Position numbers and translations under genes: made by a program
DNA from: Bradyrhizobium lablabi
Lineage (GTDB): Bacteria > Pseudomonadota > Alphaproteobacteria > Rhizobiales > Xanthobacteraceae
Length of the DNA: 64,000 nucleotides
NCBI RefSeq assembly: GCF_900141755.1
Contig: NZ_LT670844.1
Coordinates: 5,490,501-5,554,500, forward strand
Reading direction: 5' to 3'
Notes under the pieces: model-generated
Told to the model about the DNA's origin: nothing
Databases searched by the model: none
What the model saw: only the letters and a program-made list of their open reading frames with translations
Shown: positions 27,852 through 37,028 of the stretch, one piece after another
How the letters are laid out: every line of letters starts with the position of its first letter
How positions within the stretch are numbered: position 1 is the stretch's first letter

Positions 27852-28318
27852 CAGGATTTGGTCCAGCGCGAGGCTGCGGCATCGTCGTGATCGCGCGCGT
27901 CGACCCAGCTCGTTCCGGTCGGCTTTTCCTCGCGCTTCCAGAATGGCGCGTTGGCTTTCAGGTAATCCATCATGAACTCGGCGGCCTCAAACGCCGCCTG
28001 CCGATGGGTCGAAGCGGTCAGCACCAGCACGATATTTTCGCCCGGGGTGATGCGGCCGACGCGGTGAATGACGGTGAGCCCGTTGAGCGGCCAGCGCGAC
28101 ATTGCGGTCTCGGCGTGGCGGGCGATTTCGGCCTCCGCCATGCCGGGATAGTGCTCGAGTGTCAGCGCGGCGATGTCCTCGCCCTTTTCGTTGCCGCGGC
28201 AGATGCCGGAGAAACTCACGACCGCGCCGATATCGGTATGGCCTTTTGTCAGCGCGGCGATTTCCTTCGCGATATCGAAATCGGCTTCCTGAATACGGAT
28301 GGTGACATTGGCGGTCAT
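27851..28318 (-). CDS. moaE: Molybdopterin synthase catalytic subunit MoaE
   Basis: A 155-residue protein that transfers sulfur from MoaD to precursor Z (cPMP) to make molybdopterin. It shows SFSGICRG near residue 37, HRVGRITPGENIVLVLT, and the catalytic Lys region FWKREEKPTG. I preferred the ATG at MTANVTIRIQ. An unrelated hypothetical gene splits it from moaD, while prmB overlaps it downstream. Its product supplies molybdoenzymes, including the CODH encoded in this window. Confidence 0.93.
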   Translation of the reverse strand: MTANVTIRIQEADFDIAKEIAALTKGHTDIGAVVSFSGICRGNEKGEDIAALTLEHYPGMAEAEIARHAETAMSRWPLNGLTVIHRVGRITPGENIVLVLTASTHRQAAFEAAEFMMDYLKANAPFWKREEKPTGTSWVDARDHDDAAASRWTKS

Positions 28319-28363
28319 AAGATCATCGCAATCCAACAAAAAGGTCTGTGTCTTGTCTCTCGT

Positions 28364-29320
28364 CTAGTTCGGCTTGACAACCACGCTGCTTGCGATCGCT
28401 TCCACGGCCTCTTTCAATCCATCGAAACTGGGCTCCGGTGCAACGAAGACCATGGCGATCAATTTGCGGTCTTTGGTCACGGCCAGGTACTCCAGAAAGC
28501 GACGCCCACCGTCGCAGCGACCATTCAATAACATCCCGCTGATACCAGCAAATTTGACGTTCTTGCGAGATTCGATCTGGGGATTCCCCAGCGAGTGAGG
28601 GGGCGTGGGGTTACGTTCAAGTTCGGCCGGATCGTCAACCAAAGCGGGTTCATACGCGATGATCACCTGTGGCTGGGTGCGCTCAGGATCCACATCCTTG
28701 TCGCCCACCGTCATACCGAGCGCAGCGCCGGCGAGACTGTCGAGAATCCGGAAAGGCGGAGCCGGCGTGGCGCTGAACGGCAGAGCCGCGAGCTTGTCGG
28801 CCAAGGTCGCCTTCTGGCCAACCACTACCGATTCCATCATGGCTCGGACCTGCGCGCTGTCCAATTTGTTTGCGCGGGGCGAGGTCACCGTGATCAGCAC
28901 CGTTGGCGGCCCTTTGAAGACCGCGATCCACTTGTCATAAATGGTGCCGCCGTTTGTCTGCGATCCCGTGACAAGCGGCGCCTTGCCGCCTTCGGCGGTG
29001 GTGATCTCTTGCAGCCCGTCGATGATGACGTTGCGTTTCGCGAAGTTGCTTTTCGCCGTTTCAATATTGCCGAGGCCCTGCGCGAACTGAGCGTAGGCCG
29101 CTTCCGGCATTTCGGCGATCAGAATGCTGCCCTGGTTCGGGTTCATGAATCCGGCGAAGCTGGAAGTAGGCTGGAACCCCCGCATCGGCTCGAGCGAAAC
29201 GCTTGTTCCCTGAACATGCTGGAGCTGCCGGGCGGAGACTGGGTCTGCCCATGCGAGGGCCGCGAATATTCCGATCAAGAAAAGGATGGATACCAAGCGC
29301 AAAATGCGAAGATCCGTCAT
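28364..29320 (-). CDS. Hypothetical secreted protein inserted between moaE and moaD
   Basis: A 318-residue protein with an N-terminal signal or anchor segment (LVSILFLIGIFAALAWADPVSA). I do not recognise the family. Residues 60-160 (ILIAEMPEAAYAQFAQ, then GTIYDKWIAVFKGPPTVLITV) read as alternating strands and helices and have a C-terminal copy-like half (RRFLEYLAVTKDRKLIAMVFV), which suggests two similar alpha/beta modules. An AGGAAT site precedes the ATG. It is not needed for molybdopterin synthesis in any system I know, so it looks like an insertion in the operon. Confidence 0.7.
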   Translation of the reverse strand: MTDLRILRLVSILFLIGIFAALAWADPVSARQLQHVQGTSVSLEPMRGFQPTSSFAGFMNPNQGSILIAEMPEAAYAQFAQGLGNIETAKSNFAKRNVIIDGLQEITTAEGGKAPLVTGSQTNGGTIYDKWIAVFKGPPTVLITVTSPRANKLDSAQVRAMMESVVVGQKATLADKLAALPFSATPAPPFRILDSLAGAALGMTVGDKDVDPERTQPQVIIAYEPALVDDPAELERNPTPPHSLGNPQIESRKNVKFAGISGMLLNGRCDGGRRFLEYLAVTKDRKLIAMVFVAPEPSFDGLKEAVEAIASSVVVKPN

Positions 29321-29400
29321 TTGGACATTCCTGAGACAGAGCGAGAGGAGGAGTTGGCTCTATCCTTTGTCGTGCTGTCAGGGCGATCGGTTCTGCTTGG

Positions 29401-29652
29401 CTAGCCGCCGGTCATCGGCGGGAAAAACGCAATTTCGCGCGCGCCCGCGATCATCGCATCCGGCTTGACATGGGCGTGGTCGATCGCGGCGCGGATCACG
29501 CGCGGCGTCTCGAAGGCGTGTGCGTAAGTCTCGCCCTGTTTCGAAAGCCAGGCGATCAGATCGCCGACGGTACGGACGCTGGCCGGCGGCTCGACGGTTT
29601 CCTCGGCCTTGCCGACACGCTCGCGTACCCAGGCGAAATATTTGACCTTCAT
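29401..29652 (-). CDS. moaD: Molybdopterin synthase sulfur carrier subunit MoaD
   Basis: An 83-residue ubiquitin-fold protein ending in Gly-Gly, the residues that are thiocarboxylated to carry sulfur for molybdopterin. The opening MKVKYFAWVRERVG and the end IAFFPPMTGG are typical. Its ATG overlaps the pgsA stop as ATGA, and moaE lies two genes downstream. Confidence 0.93.
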   Translation of the reverse strand: MKVKYFAWVRERVGKAEETVEPPASVRTVGDLIAWLSKQGETYAHAFETPRVIRAAIDHAHVKPDAMIAGAREIAFFPPMTGG

Positions 29653-30266
29653 CCCTCATCCTCCTCGATGAGGTGGTGAATGCCTGCGCGGAAATAATCC
29701 CAGCCGGTGTAGATCGTGACGATCGCCGAGATCCATAACAGCAACAGGCCGATCTGGGTGACGATCGGCACCACCAGATCGCCGGCCTCGCCCGCGAGCA
29801 GGAAGCCGATCGCGACCAGTTGCACGGTTGTCTTCCATTTGGCGAGCTTTGTCACGGGCACGCTGACCCGCAACCCTGCGAGATATTCGCGCAGGCCCGA
29901 CACCAGGATCTCGCGGCACAGGATCACGATCGCGGCCCACAGCGACCAGCCGTGGATGATGCCGTCGGCGGCGAGCATCAACAGGCAGGAGGCCACCAGC
30001 AGCTTGTCGGCGATCGGATCGAGCATCCGGCCGAACGCCGAATGCTGATCCCAGATTCGCGCATAGTAGCCATCGAGAAAATCGGTAACTCCGGCGGCGA
30101 TGAAAACCGCAACCGCGACCCAGCGCAGCCACAGCGGGCCGTCCATGATCGATTGCGCGTAGATGCAGCCGACCACCACCGGGATAGCGGCGATCCGGGC
30201 ATAGGTCAGAATATTCGGCAGGGACAGCGAACTTCTGGCTGCCGCCTTTGTGGTCGCGATGTTCAT
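29649..30266 (-). CDS. pgsA: CDP-diacylglycerol-glycerol-3-phosphate 3-phosphatidyltransferase
   Basis: A 205-residue integral membrane enzyme making phosphatidylglycerophosphate. The CDP-alcohol phosphotransferase signature is complete: DFLDGYYARIWDQHS followed by GRMLDPIADK, with its four Asp residues. Several membrane spans follow. I chose MNIATTKAAARS as start because it sits next to the conserved LPNILTYARI. It is between uvrC and moaD, as in many alphaproteobacteria. Confidence 0.94.
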   Translation of the reverse strand: MNIATTKAAARSSLSLPNILTYARIAAIPVVVGCIYAQSIMDGPLWLRWVAVAVFIAAGVTDFLDGYYARIWDQHSAFGRMLDPIADKLLVASCLLMLAADGIIHGWSLWAAIVILCREILVSGLREYLAGLRVSVPVTKLAKWKTTVQLVAIGFLLAGEAGDLVVPIVTQIGLLLLWISAIVTIYTGWDYFRAGIHHLIEEDEG

Positions 30267-30368
30267 CCGTCTTACCAATACCGCTGAAGCATGAAGGTCA
30301 ACACTGTGGTTCACATGATCTTGCAGAGACGACGCCCATATGACTCCAAACCTGCTTTTAGGACCGGG

Positions 30369-32492
30369 TCAGCCCGGCTGGGCGTGGAAAAACTCGAAAA
30401 TCTTGCGCGCGCTCTCGGCACTGACGCCGGGAACCCTGCCGAGATCGGCGATCGAGGCCCGCTCGATCTCCTTCAATGTTCCGAAATGATGCAGCAAGGC
30501 GCGTTTGCGTGACGGGCCGATGCCGGGAATCTCCTGCAAGCCGGCCTCGCGTATGTCCTTTTTGCGCAGCTTGCGGTGCGAGCCGATCACGAAGCGATGC
30601 GCCTCGTCGCGCAGCCGCTGAATGAAATACAAAACCGGGTCGCGCGGCTCGAGTTTTATCGGCTCCTTGTCCGGCATGAACAGGGTTTCGCGGCCGGCGT
30701 CGCGGTCCGGCCCTTTTGCCACCGCCAACAGCGACACGTCCTTAAGCCCGAGAGAATCGAAAATCTCGCGCGCCGCGTTGAGTTGGCCCCGCCCGCCATC
30801 GATGATGACGAGGTCGGGCCATTGCGGGAACGAATCGTCATCGGTTTTGGGATTGGCGGCGTCGCCTTCCCTCGGAGGCGCCAACAGCCGCTTGAAGCGC
30901 CGCTGCAGCACCTCGCGCATCATCGCGTAATCATCGCCGGGGGTCAGTCCTTCGGACTTGATGTTGAACTTGCGATACTGGTTTTTGGTGAATCCGTCCG
31001 GCCCCGCCACGATCATGGCGCCGACTGCGTTGGTGCCCTGGATGTGGCTGTTGTCATAGACCTCGATGCGCTTGGGCGGATGCGGCAGCCCGAGTGTGGT
31101 GACCATCCCCTGCAGCAGCCGGCCTTGGGTTGCGGTATCGGCAAGCTTGCGCCCCAGCGCCTCGCGCGCATTGGTGAGCGCGTGGGTGACCAGTTCTTTC
31201 TTTTCGCCGCGCCGTGGCGTTGAGACTTCCACCTTGTGGCCGGCCTTGATCGACAGCGCGTTGGCAAGAAGCTCACTTTCCTCGATCTCATGCGACAGCA
31301 GGATCAATTTCGGCGGCGGCTTGTCGTCATAAAACTGCGCCAGGAACGAGCCCAGCACTTCTTCCGGCGTGAAGGATTTCTCCGCGCGCGGAAAATAAGC
31401 GCGGTTGCCCCAGTTCTGTCCGGTGCGGAAGAAAAACACTTCCACGCAGGAATAACCGCCCTCCTGATGGATGGCGAATACGTCGGCTTCTTCCACTGTG
31501 CGCGGATTGATGCCCTGCTGCGACTGGATCGCCGATAACGCCGCGAGACGGTCGCGGTACAGCGCCGCCGTCTCAAAGGCGAGTTCGCTGGATGCCTTTT
31601 CCATTTCCTGTGCGAGTTCCTGCTTTACCAGATGGCTGCGGCCGGACAGGAATTCAGTCGCCTCGCGCACCAGCTCCGTATAGCCGGGGAAATCGATCTC
31701 GCCGGTGCACGGCCCGGCACAGCGCTTGATCTGATAGAGCAGGCAGGGCCGAGTGCGGCTTTCGAAAAACCCGTCGGTGCAGGAGCGCACCAAAAAGGCG
31801 CGCTGCAGCGCCGTGATGGTGCGGTTGACGGCGCCTGCGGAGGCGAACGGCCCGAAATAACGTCCCGGCCGCGTCTGCGCGCCGCGATGTTTGAGGATTT
31901 GCGGCGCCCAGTGATCGCCGGTGATCAGGATATAGGGAAAGGATTTGTCGTCGCGCAGCTGCACGTTGAAGCGCGGCCGCAATTGCTTGATCAGGTTGGC
32001 TTCGAGCAGCAGCGCCTCGGTCTCGGTCGTGGTCGAGACGATCTCGACCGAAACCGTGGCCGCAATCATGCGCAGGATGCGCGCCGGCTGCGGCGCGTTG
32101 GCCCTGGCGTAAGAGGCGAGCCGCTTGCGGACGTTTTTGGCCTTGCCGACATACAGCACATCGTTGGCCGCATTGAGCATGCGGTAGACGCCGGGCGACG
32201 TCGGGGCCAGCCGCACCGCGCTTTCGATCGCGGCGTGACCGGCCGCCAGCGGGCCCTCGGCAACGGCAATGGCCGGTTCCTCGGAAATTTCCGGCAGAAG
32301 CGGCTCGTCGTCCTCGTCGGTCGTGACCATGGCGGGGTCGATATCCGCGGCGGCCGCCCCTTGCGGCGCGCAATCGGTTGGCGGGGGAAGGGGTTCCGGA
32401 CCGCGCCGTGCCGGGTTCCGGCGAGCTGGCTTGAGGGCAGCTTGCTTGGGGCTATCGGTCGAATTGGGGTTATCGGTCGAATCTTGATCCAT
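30369..32492 (-). CDS. uvrC: Excinuclease ABC subunit C
   Basis: A 707-residue nucleotide-excision-repair nuclease. The GIY-YIG domain starts near residue 95 ([26 protein letters not shown], given here by its ends SPGVYRM and [10 protein letters not shown]). The Cys-rich segment and UVR motif lie in the middle, the RNase H-like domain carries YDNSHIQGT and IIDGGRGQL, and paired helix-hairpin-helix motifs close the protein. An acidic low-complexity N-terminal tail of about 85 residues is extra compared with the E. coli protein. Confidence 0.95.
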   Translation of the reverse strand: MDQDSTDNPNSTDSPKQAALKPARRNPARRGPEPLPPPTDCAPQGAAAADIDPAMVTTDEDDEPLLPEISEEPAIAVAEGPLAAGHAAIESAVRLAPTSPGVYRMLNAANDVLYVGKAKNVRKRLASYARANAPQPARILRMIAATVSVEIVSTTTETEALLLEANLIKQLRPRFNVQLRDDKSFPYILITGDHWAPQILKHRGAQTRPGRYFGPFASAGAVNRTITALQRAFLVRSCTDGFFESRTRPCLLYQIKRCAGPCTGEIDFPGYTELVREATEFLSGRSHLVKQELAQEMEKASSELAFETAALYRDRLAALSAIQSQQGINPRTVEEADVFAIHQEGGYSCVEVFFFRTGQNWGNRAYFPRAEKSFTPEEVLGSFLAQFYDDKPPPKLILLSHEIEESELLANALSIKAGHKVEVSTPRRGEKKELVTHALTNAREALGRKLADTATQGRLLQGMVTTLGLPHPPKRIEVYDNSHIQGTNAVGAMIVAGPDGFTKNQYRKFNIKSEGLTPGDDYAMMREVLQRRFKRLLAPPREGDAANPKTDDDSFPQWPDLVIIDGGRGQLNAAREIFDSLGLKDVSLLAVAKGPDRDAGRETLFMPDKEPIKLEPRDPVLYFIQRLRDEAHRFVIGSHRKLRKKDIREAGLQEIPGIGPSRKRALLHHFGTLKEIERASIADLGRVPGVSAESARKIFEFFHAQPG

Positions 32493-32762
32493 CGGGGGAG
32501 CATTTAAGGGCTGGCATCGCGCATCGCCAGCGTGGCGGCGGCTGTCGGGGGCCCTGCCGCCGGCGCCGGATGGTCGCTGCGCGGGTAACGCTTTCTTAAG
32601 AATAGGGAGCGCCCGGCAACAGCCCTTAACAAGGCTTTAACTTAAAAGTCTCGATAAATCTGATCGAAAAAAGTGGAATTCCGTAACCAAGCGCGTGGGG
32701 GGTCGCCGGGCGTTCGGCGTCGCGCACGAAAGCGGGTCGCGGTGAGTTGCGTGGAGAGTGAG

Positions 32763-33386
32763 ATGAAGAGGCTCGCATCGGGCGCGGCGGCGTTGATCGC
32801 CGCAACTTGGACGGCGCATGCCCGAGCCGCCGATTTACCCTACGGATCGCGCGCGCCCTATACCGTCAATCAGCCGCTCAATGCCTATAGCTGGGCCGGC
32901 CCCTATCTCGGCGCCAATCTCGGCTATGAATGGGGCACAGTGTTCAACAATCCGGCCAAGCCGTCGGGCTTCGAAGGCGGCGTCCAGGCCGGCTACAACT
33001 GGCAAACCGGTTCGTTCGTGTTCGGCGTCGAAGGCGACATCCAGGCGACCGCCGCTGACGATACATTTGCGCCGTGGAAGTTCTCCAATCCCTGGTTCGG
33101 CACCGTGCGCGGCCGCCTCGGCTACGCCTTCAACAACATCCTGTTCTACGGCACCGCCGGTCTCGCCTTCGGCGAATTGCGCGCCGAGACGTTCGGCCTG
33201 TCGGAAACCCATACCAACGCCGGCTGGACCGCGGGCGTCGGCGCCGAGTTCGGCCTTGCCCAGAACTGGAGCGCCAAGATCGAATATCTCTACGTCGATC
33301 TCGCCGACAGCAATTTTGTCGTCACCGGCATGACCAACGGTTACCGGTTCGGATTGGTGCGCGCCGGCGTCAACTATCATTTCTGA
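32763..33386 (+). CDS. Outer-membrane beta-barrel protein (Omp25/Omp31-like)
   Basis: A 207-residue porin-like protein. A signal peptide (MKRLASGAAALIAA...ARAADLP) precedes an eight-stranded barrel pattern: WAGPYLGANLGYEWG, VFGVEGDIQA, GRLGYAFNNILFYGTAGLAFG, and a C-terminal strand FGLVRAGVNYHF ending in Phe, the BAM signal. These features match the Omp25/Omp31 group of Rhizobiales. A GAGAGTGAG site precedes the start, and a strong terminator follows. Confidence 0.9.
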   Translation: MKRLASGAAALIAATWTAHARAADLPYGSRAPYTVNQPLNAYSWAGPYLGANLGYEWGTVFNNPAKPSGFEGGVQAGYNWQTGSFVFGVEGDIQATAADDTFAPWKFSNPWFGTVRGRLGYAFNNILFYGTAGLAFGELRAETFGLSETHTNAGWTAGVGAEFGLAQNWSAKIEYLYVDLADSNFVVTGMTNGYRFGLVRAGVNYHF

Positions 33387-33415
33387 TAGCAACAAGAAAA
33401 TCTCAAATCCCAACC

Positions 33416-33448
33416 TCCCGGCCGCCTGTTCGCGACCGGGATTTTTTT
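33416..33448 (+). terminator. Rho-independent terminator after the outer-membrane protein gene
   Basis: TCCCGGCCGC at 33416-33425 pairs with GCGACCGGGA at 33432-33441 (one mismatch), followed by seven T residues. It lies 30 bases after the stop. Confidence 0.85.
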
Positions 33449-33454
33449 CCCATA

Positions 33455-33562
33455 GCGTTTTCAAGCGAAGTGGGTACCGGTTCGCGTGAAGAAAACGCGT
33501 CAAAAACAAGCGCGTTTTCAAGCGAAGTGGGTACCGGTTCGCGTGAAGAAACCGCGTCAAAA
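33455..33562. repeat. Tandem 57-bp direct repeat (two copies)
   Basis: GCGTTTTCAAGCGAAGTGGG starts at 33455 and again at 33512. The next 30 bases, including TACCGGTTCGCGTGAAGAAA, are the same in both copies. The unit contains the short GCGTTTTC and AAACGC arms and so can form a weak hairpin. It lies between the convergent barrel and cold-shock genes. Confidence 0.85.
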
Positions 33563-33600
33563 CAAGGATCGCGGCTTTGATACGATCAGAGCCCGCGCAC

Positions 33601-33816
33601 TTACGATGAAATCACCAGGTTGACCGCCTTGGGGCCTTTGCCCTTCTTGTCCGGTTCGACCTCGAAGGTAATGCGCTGTCCTTCGGTCAGGTCCTTCAAT
33701 CCCGCCCGCTCGACTGCGGTGATGTGAACGAACACATCGCGGCCGCCGTCATCGGGCTTGATGAAGCCATAGCCACGCTCTCCGTTGAAGAACTTGACCG
33801 TACCAGTCATGGCCAT
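33601..33816 (-). CDS. Cold-shock domain protein
   Basis: A 71-residue CspA-type protein that binds single-stranded nucleic acid and acts as an RNA chaperone. RNP1 is GYGFIKP at residues 15-21 and RNP2 is DVFVHI at 27-32. A GGAGG-like site precedes the first ATG (MAMTG). No second CSD is fused, in contrast with longer alphaproteobacterial forms. Confidence 0.94.
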   Translation of the reverse strand: MAMTGTVKFFNGERGYGFIKPDDGGRDVFVHITAVERAGLKDLTEGQRITFEVEPDKKGKGPKAVNLVISS

Positions 33817-34106
33817 CGGGAAACTCCTCCCCCGTACTGCTCTCCCGCCGCTACGCGCTTGCTTTGCGTATCGGCCCGACCGGAAATTCGCTGCCGGAAA
33901 GCTTGGCCACAGGGGTGGATCAGACCGCGTCGATCCGCCGTTTAAAAAATTTGAGGCCTTGTCACTCCGCCGCTACCATTCGCGGAAGCGGAACGTAAAG
34001 CCGGTCCTAATGGACTTAAGCATAATACGGTTCCCGGCAAATTGCCTACGATCAAATCGGGCTTTTCGCGGCCAGCGTCCGGTACCTGACTCGCCCCGGT
34101 ACCGGA

Positions 34107-34967
34107 CTAAGGTTTGGGCGTCTCGAGCCTGAACCGGCCGGCGCCGCCCTGGCCGAGCGGCTTTTCCAGTTCGGGCAGGATGGCCTTGAGTTCGCCCATC
34201 AGCGTCCACGGCGGATTGACGACCAAAAGCCCCGCCGAAGTGAGCCCGCCGCCTTCGGCCTGCGGCGCGACGCTGAACTCGAGCCGCAGACATTTTGCCG
34301 CCGGCCTGCCGGCGCCGGCGATATCTGCGACATGGCGGGCCAGGGTGTCGGTGGCGCGCCGGCTCTTCACCGGATACCACAACAGATAGCTGCCGGTCGG
34401 CCATTTCGTGAAGGCCTGCGAAAAGCCAAAGGCCAACCGTTCGAACTCGTCTTTGGCCTCAAAGGGCGGGTCGACCAGCACCAGGCCGCGCCGCTCGTTC
34501 GGCGGCACGAAGGCCGGCAGCGCCAGCCAGCCGTCGAGGTCGACCACGCGGGCCTGGGTGTCGCGGCGCAGCGCGCCGATCAACTGCTTGCGCGCCTTCG
34601 GCTCGACTTCGCACGCGGTGAGGCGATCCTGCGGCCGCAGCAGCGCGCGGGCGATCAAGGGCGATCCGGGATAGGCGTGCAAGTCGCGGTTAGGGTTGAA
34701 AGCCCTGACGATGTCGAGATAGGGCGTTAGCAGCGGCAGCGTCGCCTCCGAAAAGCGCGCCTGCATCAGCCGCGCGATGCCGGTCAGCCACTCGCCGCCG
34801 CGGCGGGCTTCCTCCGAGGTGAGGTCGTAAATTCCGGCGCCGGCGTGGGTGTCGATGAGGCGGAACGCGGCCGGCTTCTCCTGCAGATAGGTCAGGATCC
34901 GCACCAGGACGATGTGCTTGATGACGTCGGCAAAGCCGCCGGCATGGAAGGCGTGACGGTAGTTCAT
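34107..34967 (-). CDS. rlmJ: 23S rRNA (adenine(2030)-N(6))-methyltransferase RlmJ
   Basis: A 286-residue methyltransferase acting on A2030 of 23S rRNA. The opening MNYRHAFHAGGFADVIKH is diagnostic, and the catalytic VLVDPPFE (a D-P-P-F type N6-methyltransferase motif) lies near residue 167. The gene stands alone, with a gap of about 290 bases and then the cold-shock gene downstream. Confidence 0.93.
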   Translation of the reverse strand: MNYRHAFHAGGFADVIKHIVLVRILTYLQEKPAAFRLIDTHAGAGIYDLTSEEARRGGEWLTGIARLMQARFSEATLPLLTPYLDIVRAFNPNRDLHAYPGSPLIARALLRPQDRLTACEVEPKARKQLIGALRRDTQARVVDLDGWLALPAFVPPNERRGLVLVDPPFEAKDEFERLAFGFSQAFTKWPTGSYLLWYPVKSRRATDTLARHVADIAGAGRPAAKCLRLEFSVAPQAEGGGLTSAGLLVVNPPWTLMGELKAILPELEKPLGQGGAGRFRLETPKP

Positions 34968-34982
34968 GCAGAGGGGTTACCA

Positions 34983-35096
34983 CGTCATTGCGAGGAGCGC
35001 AGCGACGAAGCAATCCATTCTTTGTCCGTTACGATGGATTGCTTCGGAGCCTGTCATCGGGCGCGCATTCGCGCGACCCGTTGGCTCGCAATGACG
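34983..35096. repeat. Palindromic repeat, 'GTCATTGCGAGGAGC' family, copy 1
   Basis: CGTCATTGCGAG and CTCGCAATGACG are the ends. CGAAGCAATCCA and TGGATTGCTTCG pair within, and a GGGCGCGCATTCGCGCGACCC arm follows. Related elements lie at 61961 and 62171. Confidence 0.85.
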
Positions 35097-35108
35097 GCGG
35101 AGAAAGCC

Positions 35109-35834
35109 CTAGCCGCCCCGCATCGGCGGCATCACCACCTGGTCGCGGCGGCAGCCGCGGCGGTCGATTTCCTCGCAGGAGCGGAACTGCAGATCCTTGC
35201 TCAGGCAGATGCGTACTTCGCTGAGCCGGTTCCTGTTGCAGGTCACCGCGATCGCGGAATTGCTCAGGCCCGGATTGGCCTTGATGAAGGCATCCTCGAT
35301 CGCATCGGGCGCGACCGTCTTCGGCTCGGATAGTTGCAGATATTCTTCCGGAATCTTCACCGCCGAGCGCGCCTTGCGGATGGTCTCGAAATAGGCCCGC
35401 GGGCTTAAGCCGGAGCAGGTGCCGTGCTTGTCCCATTCGTTGTAGATCAGCCCGGGCGCCGGCATCTCGTCCAGCATCGAGGTCATGATATTGCGGTCGA
35501 GCCGCGGCGAGGGCTTCTGGCAATATTCGGGAAAGCCGTGCTCATATTGCGGCCACAGGCCGTGGACCACGAAGGAAAACGGCCGCCCGCCGCATTGGGC
35601 CTGGGAGCGCCCTTCATTGCCGCGCTCGGAGGCCTCCTCGCAGAACGAGGGCGACCATGACAGCGACAGCACATAATAATCGAATTCGCCGGGCGCATTC
35701 TGCCGGCGGTCCTGCGCGAAGGCCGTCCCCGCCGCCGCAAGGCCGATCAGCGCCGCAAATGCCAGCACGCCAATCGCGATCAGGCCAAACGAGATCAAAA
35801 TCCGGCCAATCCAGACCAACAGAAAACGAAACAT
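35109..35834 (-). CDS. Ribonuclease T2 family protein
   Basis: A 241-residue secreted RNase. A long hydrophobic N-terminus (residues 4-40) serves as signal or anchor. The two catalytic blocks are intact: HGLWPQ at 91-96 (catalytic His91) and EWDKHGTC at 133-140 (Glu133, Lys136, His137, with Cys140 for the disulfide). It should cut single-stranded RNA outside the cytoplasm, perhaps for phosphate scavenging. The start MFRFLLVW was chosen over one 26 codons earlier because the signal peptide begins there. Confidence 0.92.
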   Translation of the reverse strand: MFRFLLVWIGRILISFGLIAIGVLAFAALIGLAAAGTAFAQDRRQNAPGEFDYYVLSLSWSPSFCEEASERGNEGRSQAQCGGRPFSFVVHGLWPQYEHGFPEYCQKPSPRLDRNIMTSMLDEMPAPGLIYNEWDKHGTCSGLSPRAYFETIRKARSAVKIPEEYLQLSEPKTVAPDAIEDAFIKANPGLSNSAIAVTCNRNRLSEVRICLSKDLQFRSCEEIDRRGCRRDQVVMPPMRGG

Positions 35835-35941
35835 TGCCAACGCCCCCACTAGGGCCCTCTTACTCGGAACCCGCCGGTAGCCTAGCAGACGAGCGGAACA
35901 TTTCAAGAACAAAAATGCGCGGAGGCTAAAGGAGCCTCTTC

Positions 35942-36044
35942 TGTCATCGTCCGCGAAAGCGGACGATCCAGTACGCCGCGGCGTACGAGAGAAATCATCA
36001 CCGCCTCTGGAGTACTGGATGCCCCGCTTTCGCGGAGCATGACG
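35942..36044. repeat. Palindromic repeat, 'GTCAT...CCAGTACGC...ATGACG' family
   Basis: GTCATCGTCCGCGAAAGCGGA on the left and CCGCTTTCGCGGAGCATGAC on the right each form hairpins and pair with each other across ATCCAGTACGCC and GAGTACTGGAT. Confidence 0.8.
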
Positions 36045-36059
36045 ATCCAGGGTGGGAGA

Positions 36060-36527
36060 TCAGGGCCGGGCGGCCCTGCAGCTCGGATTATAGGCCCAAT
36101 TGCGGTCGAGGCCGGTCACGCACCATTCGATGCCCTGGCCGAAGCCGGCAAAACCGCCATCCTCGATGATCGAGAAATGGACCTTGTGCAGGCTGCCGTC
36201 GCTAAGCTGGACCTCGCCGCTGCAATAACGGCGCGGAATGATGTCGGATTGCCAGGGCCGGAACGCGGTCTCATGGATCTGGCCATAGGCCGTGATTTGC
36301 AGCGCCGAATTCCAGAAGGTGCTCTCTTTCTCCTGGAATTGTGAGGTAATGGTGCCAAGCGCGGCCTCGCAGGGCTTGACCCGTCCGTCATAATTCGGAC
36401 CGAACAGCCCGAAATTCAATTCCCAGGGATAGGCAGCCTGGGCCGTCTCACCAAAGGCAAGCAGGCCGAACAGCCCACCGAGCGCCGCAATAGTGAGATT
36501 TTTGAGGGATTTGAAGGGCACGCGCAT
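36060..36527 (-). CDS. Hypothetical secreted protein
   Basis: A 155-residue protein with a signal peptide (LKNLTIAALGGLFGLLAFGETAQAA). The mature part contains two or three Cys (PCEAALG, RYCSGEV, EWCVTG) that could form disulfides, and a beta-rich pattern. I do not recognise the family. It is flanked by a palindromic repeat and the divergent small gene at 36695. Confidence 0.7.
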   Translation of the reverse strand: MRVPFKSLKNLTIAALGGLFGLLAFGETAQAAYPWELNFGLFGPNYDGRVKPCEAALGTITSQFQEKESTFWNSALQITAYGQIHETAFRPWQSDIIPRRYCSGEVQLSDGSLHKVHFSIIEDGGFAGFGQGIEWCVTGLDRNWAYNPSCRAARP

Positions 36528-36694
36528 AGGGGATTCCGCCGGATGATCCAACAAGTGGACGGTGCCGCGAAGCCCGCACGAAATCAAGTGCAGCGCGGCA
36601 ACACCTCGCGGCTAACTCGATTCCGCGCCGTCAGCCGTTCTTTTCATGGCCACAGATGGGCTCTAGAGTGCCGCAAAGCGAAATGGAGTCTGCG

Positions 36695-36982
36695 ATGCGA
36701 ATGATTGGAGCCGCGAGCCTGGTTGCCATGGTGATGCTTGCCGGAGCGCCGGCGCGGGCCGATTGGGTCCCGGCGATCAAGGGCAACGACACCGGCGGCA
36801 TCATCGCCTATCCGCTGGCACAGCAGAGCGACGTCCGTCAGCTCGCGGTCGCGCACTGCGCGCAATACGGCAAGGTGGTGAAGTTTTTGGCGGTGGATCC
36901 CCAGTATGGCGGCTATATTTCCTTCGCCTGCCGCTGGGTGCCGTATGGCACCGACGTGCAGCCGCTGGTCACCAAATACTAA
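36695..36982 (+). CDS. Small hypothetical secreted protein
   Basis: A 95-residue protein with signal peptide MRMIGAASLVAMVMLAGAPARA and a mature part of 73 residues carrying two Cys (AHCAQYG, FACRWVP). It resembles no family I know. Its stop lies 47 bases before the next gene on the same strand, so the two are probably one operon. Confidence 0.7.
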   Translation: MRMIGAASLVAMVMLAGAPARADWVPAIKGNDTGGIIAYPLAQQSDVRQLAVAHCAQYGKVVKFLAVDPQYGGYISFACRWVPYGTDVQPLVTKY

Positions 36983-37028
36983 AGCCCAATCCTTTTCCGA
37001 TCGAAGCGACCGAGCGGGAGCGCGAAGC

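Noticed and set aside
33785..34132. A 115-residue open frame between the cold-shock gene and rlmJ
   Set aside because: It starts inside the cold-shock gene, lacks a ribosome site and shows no motif.
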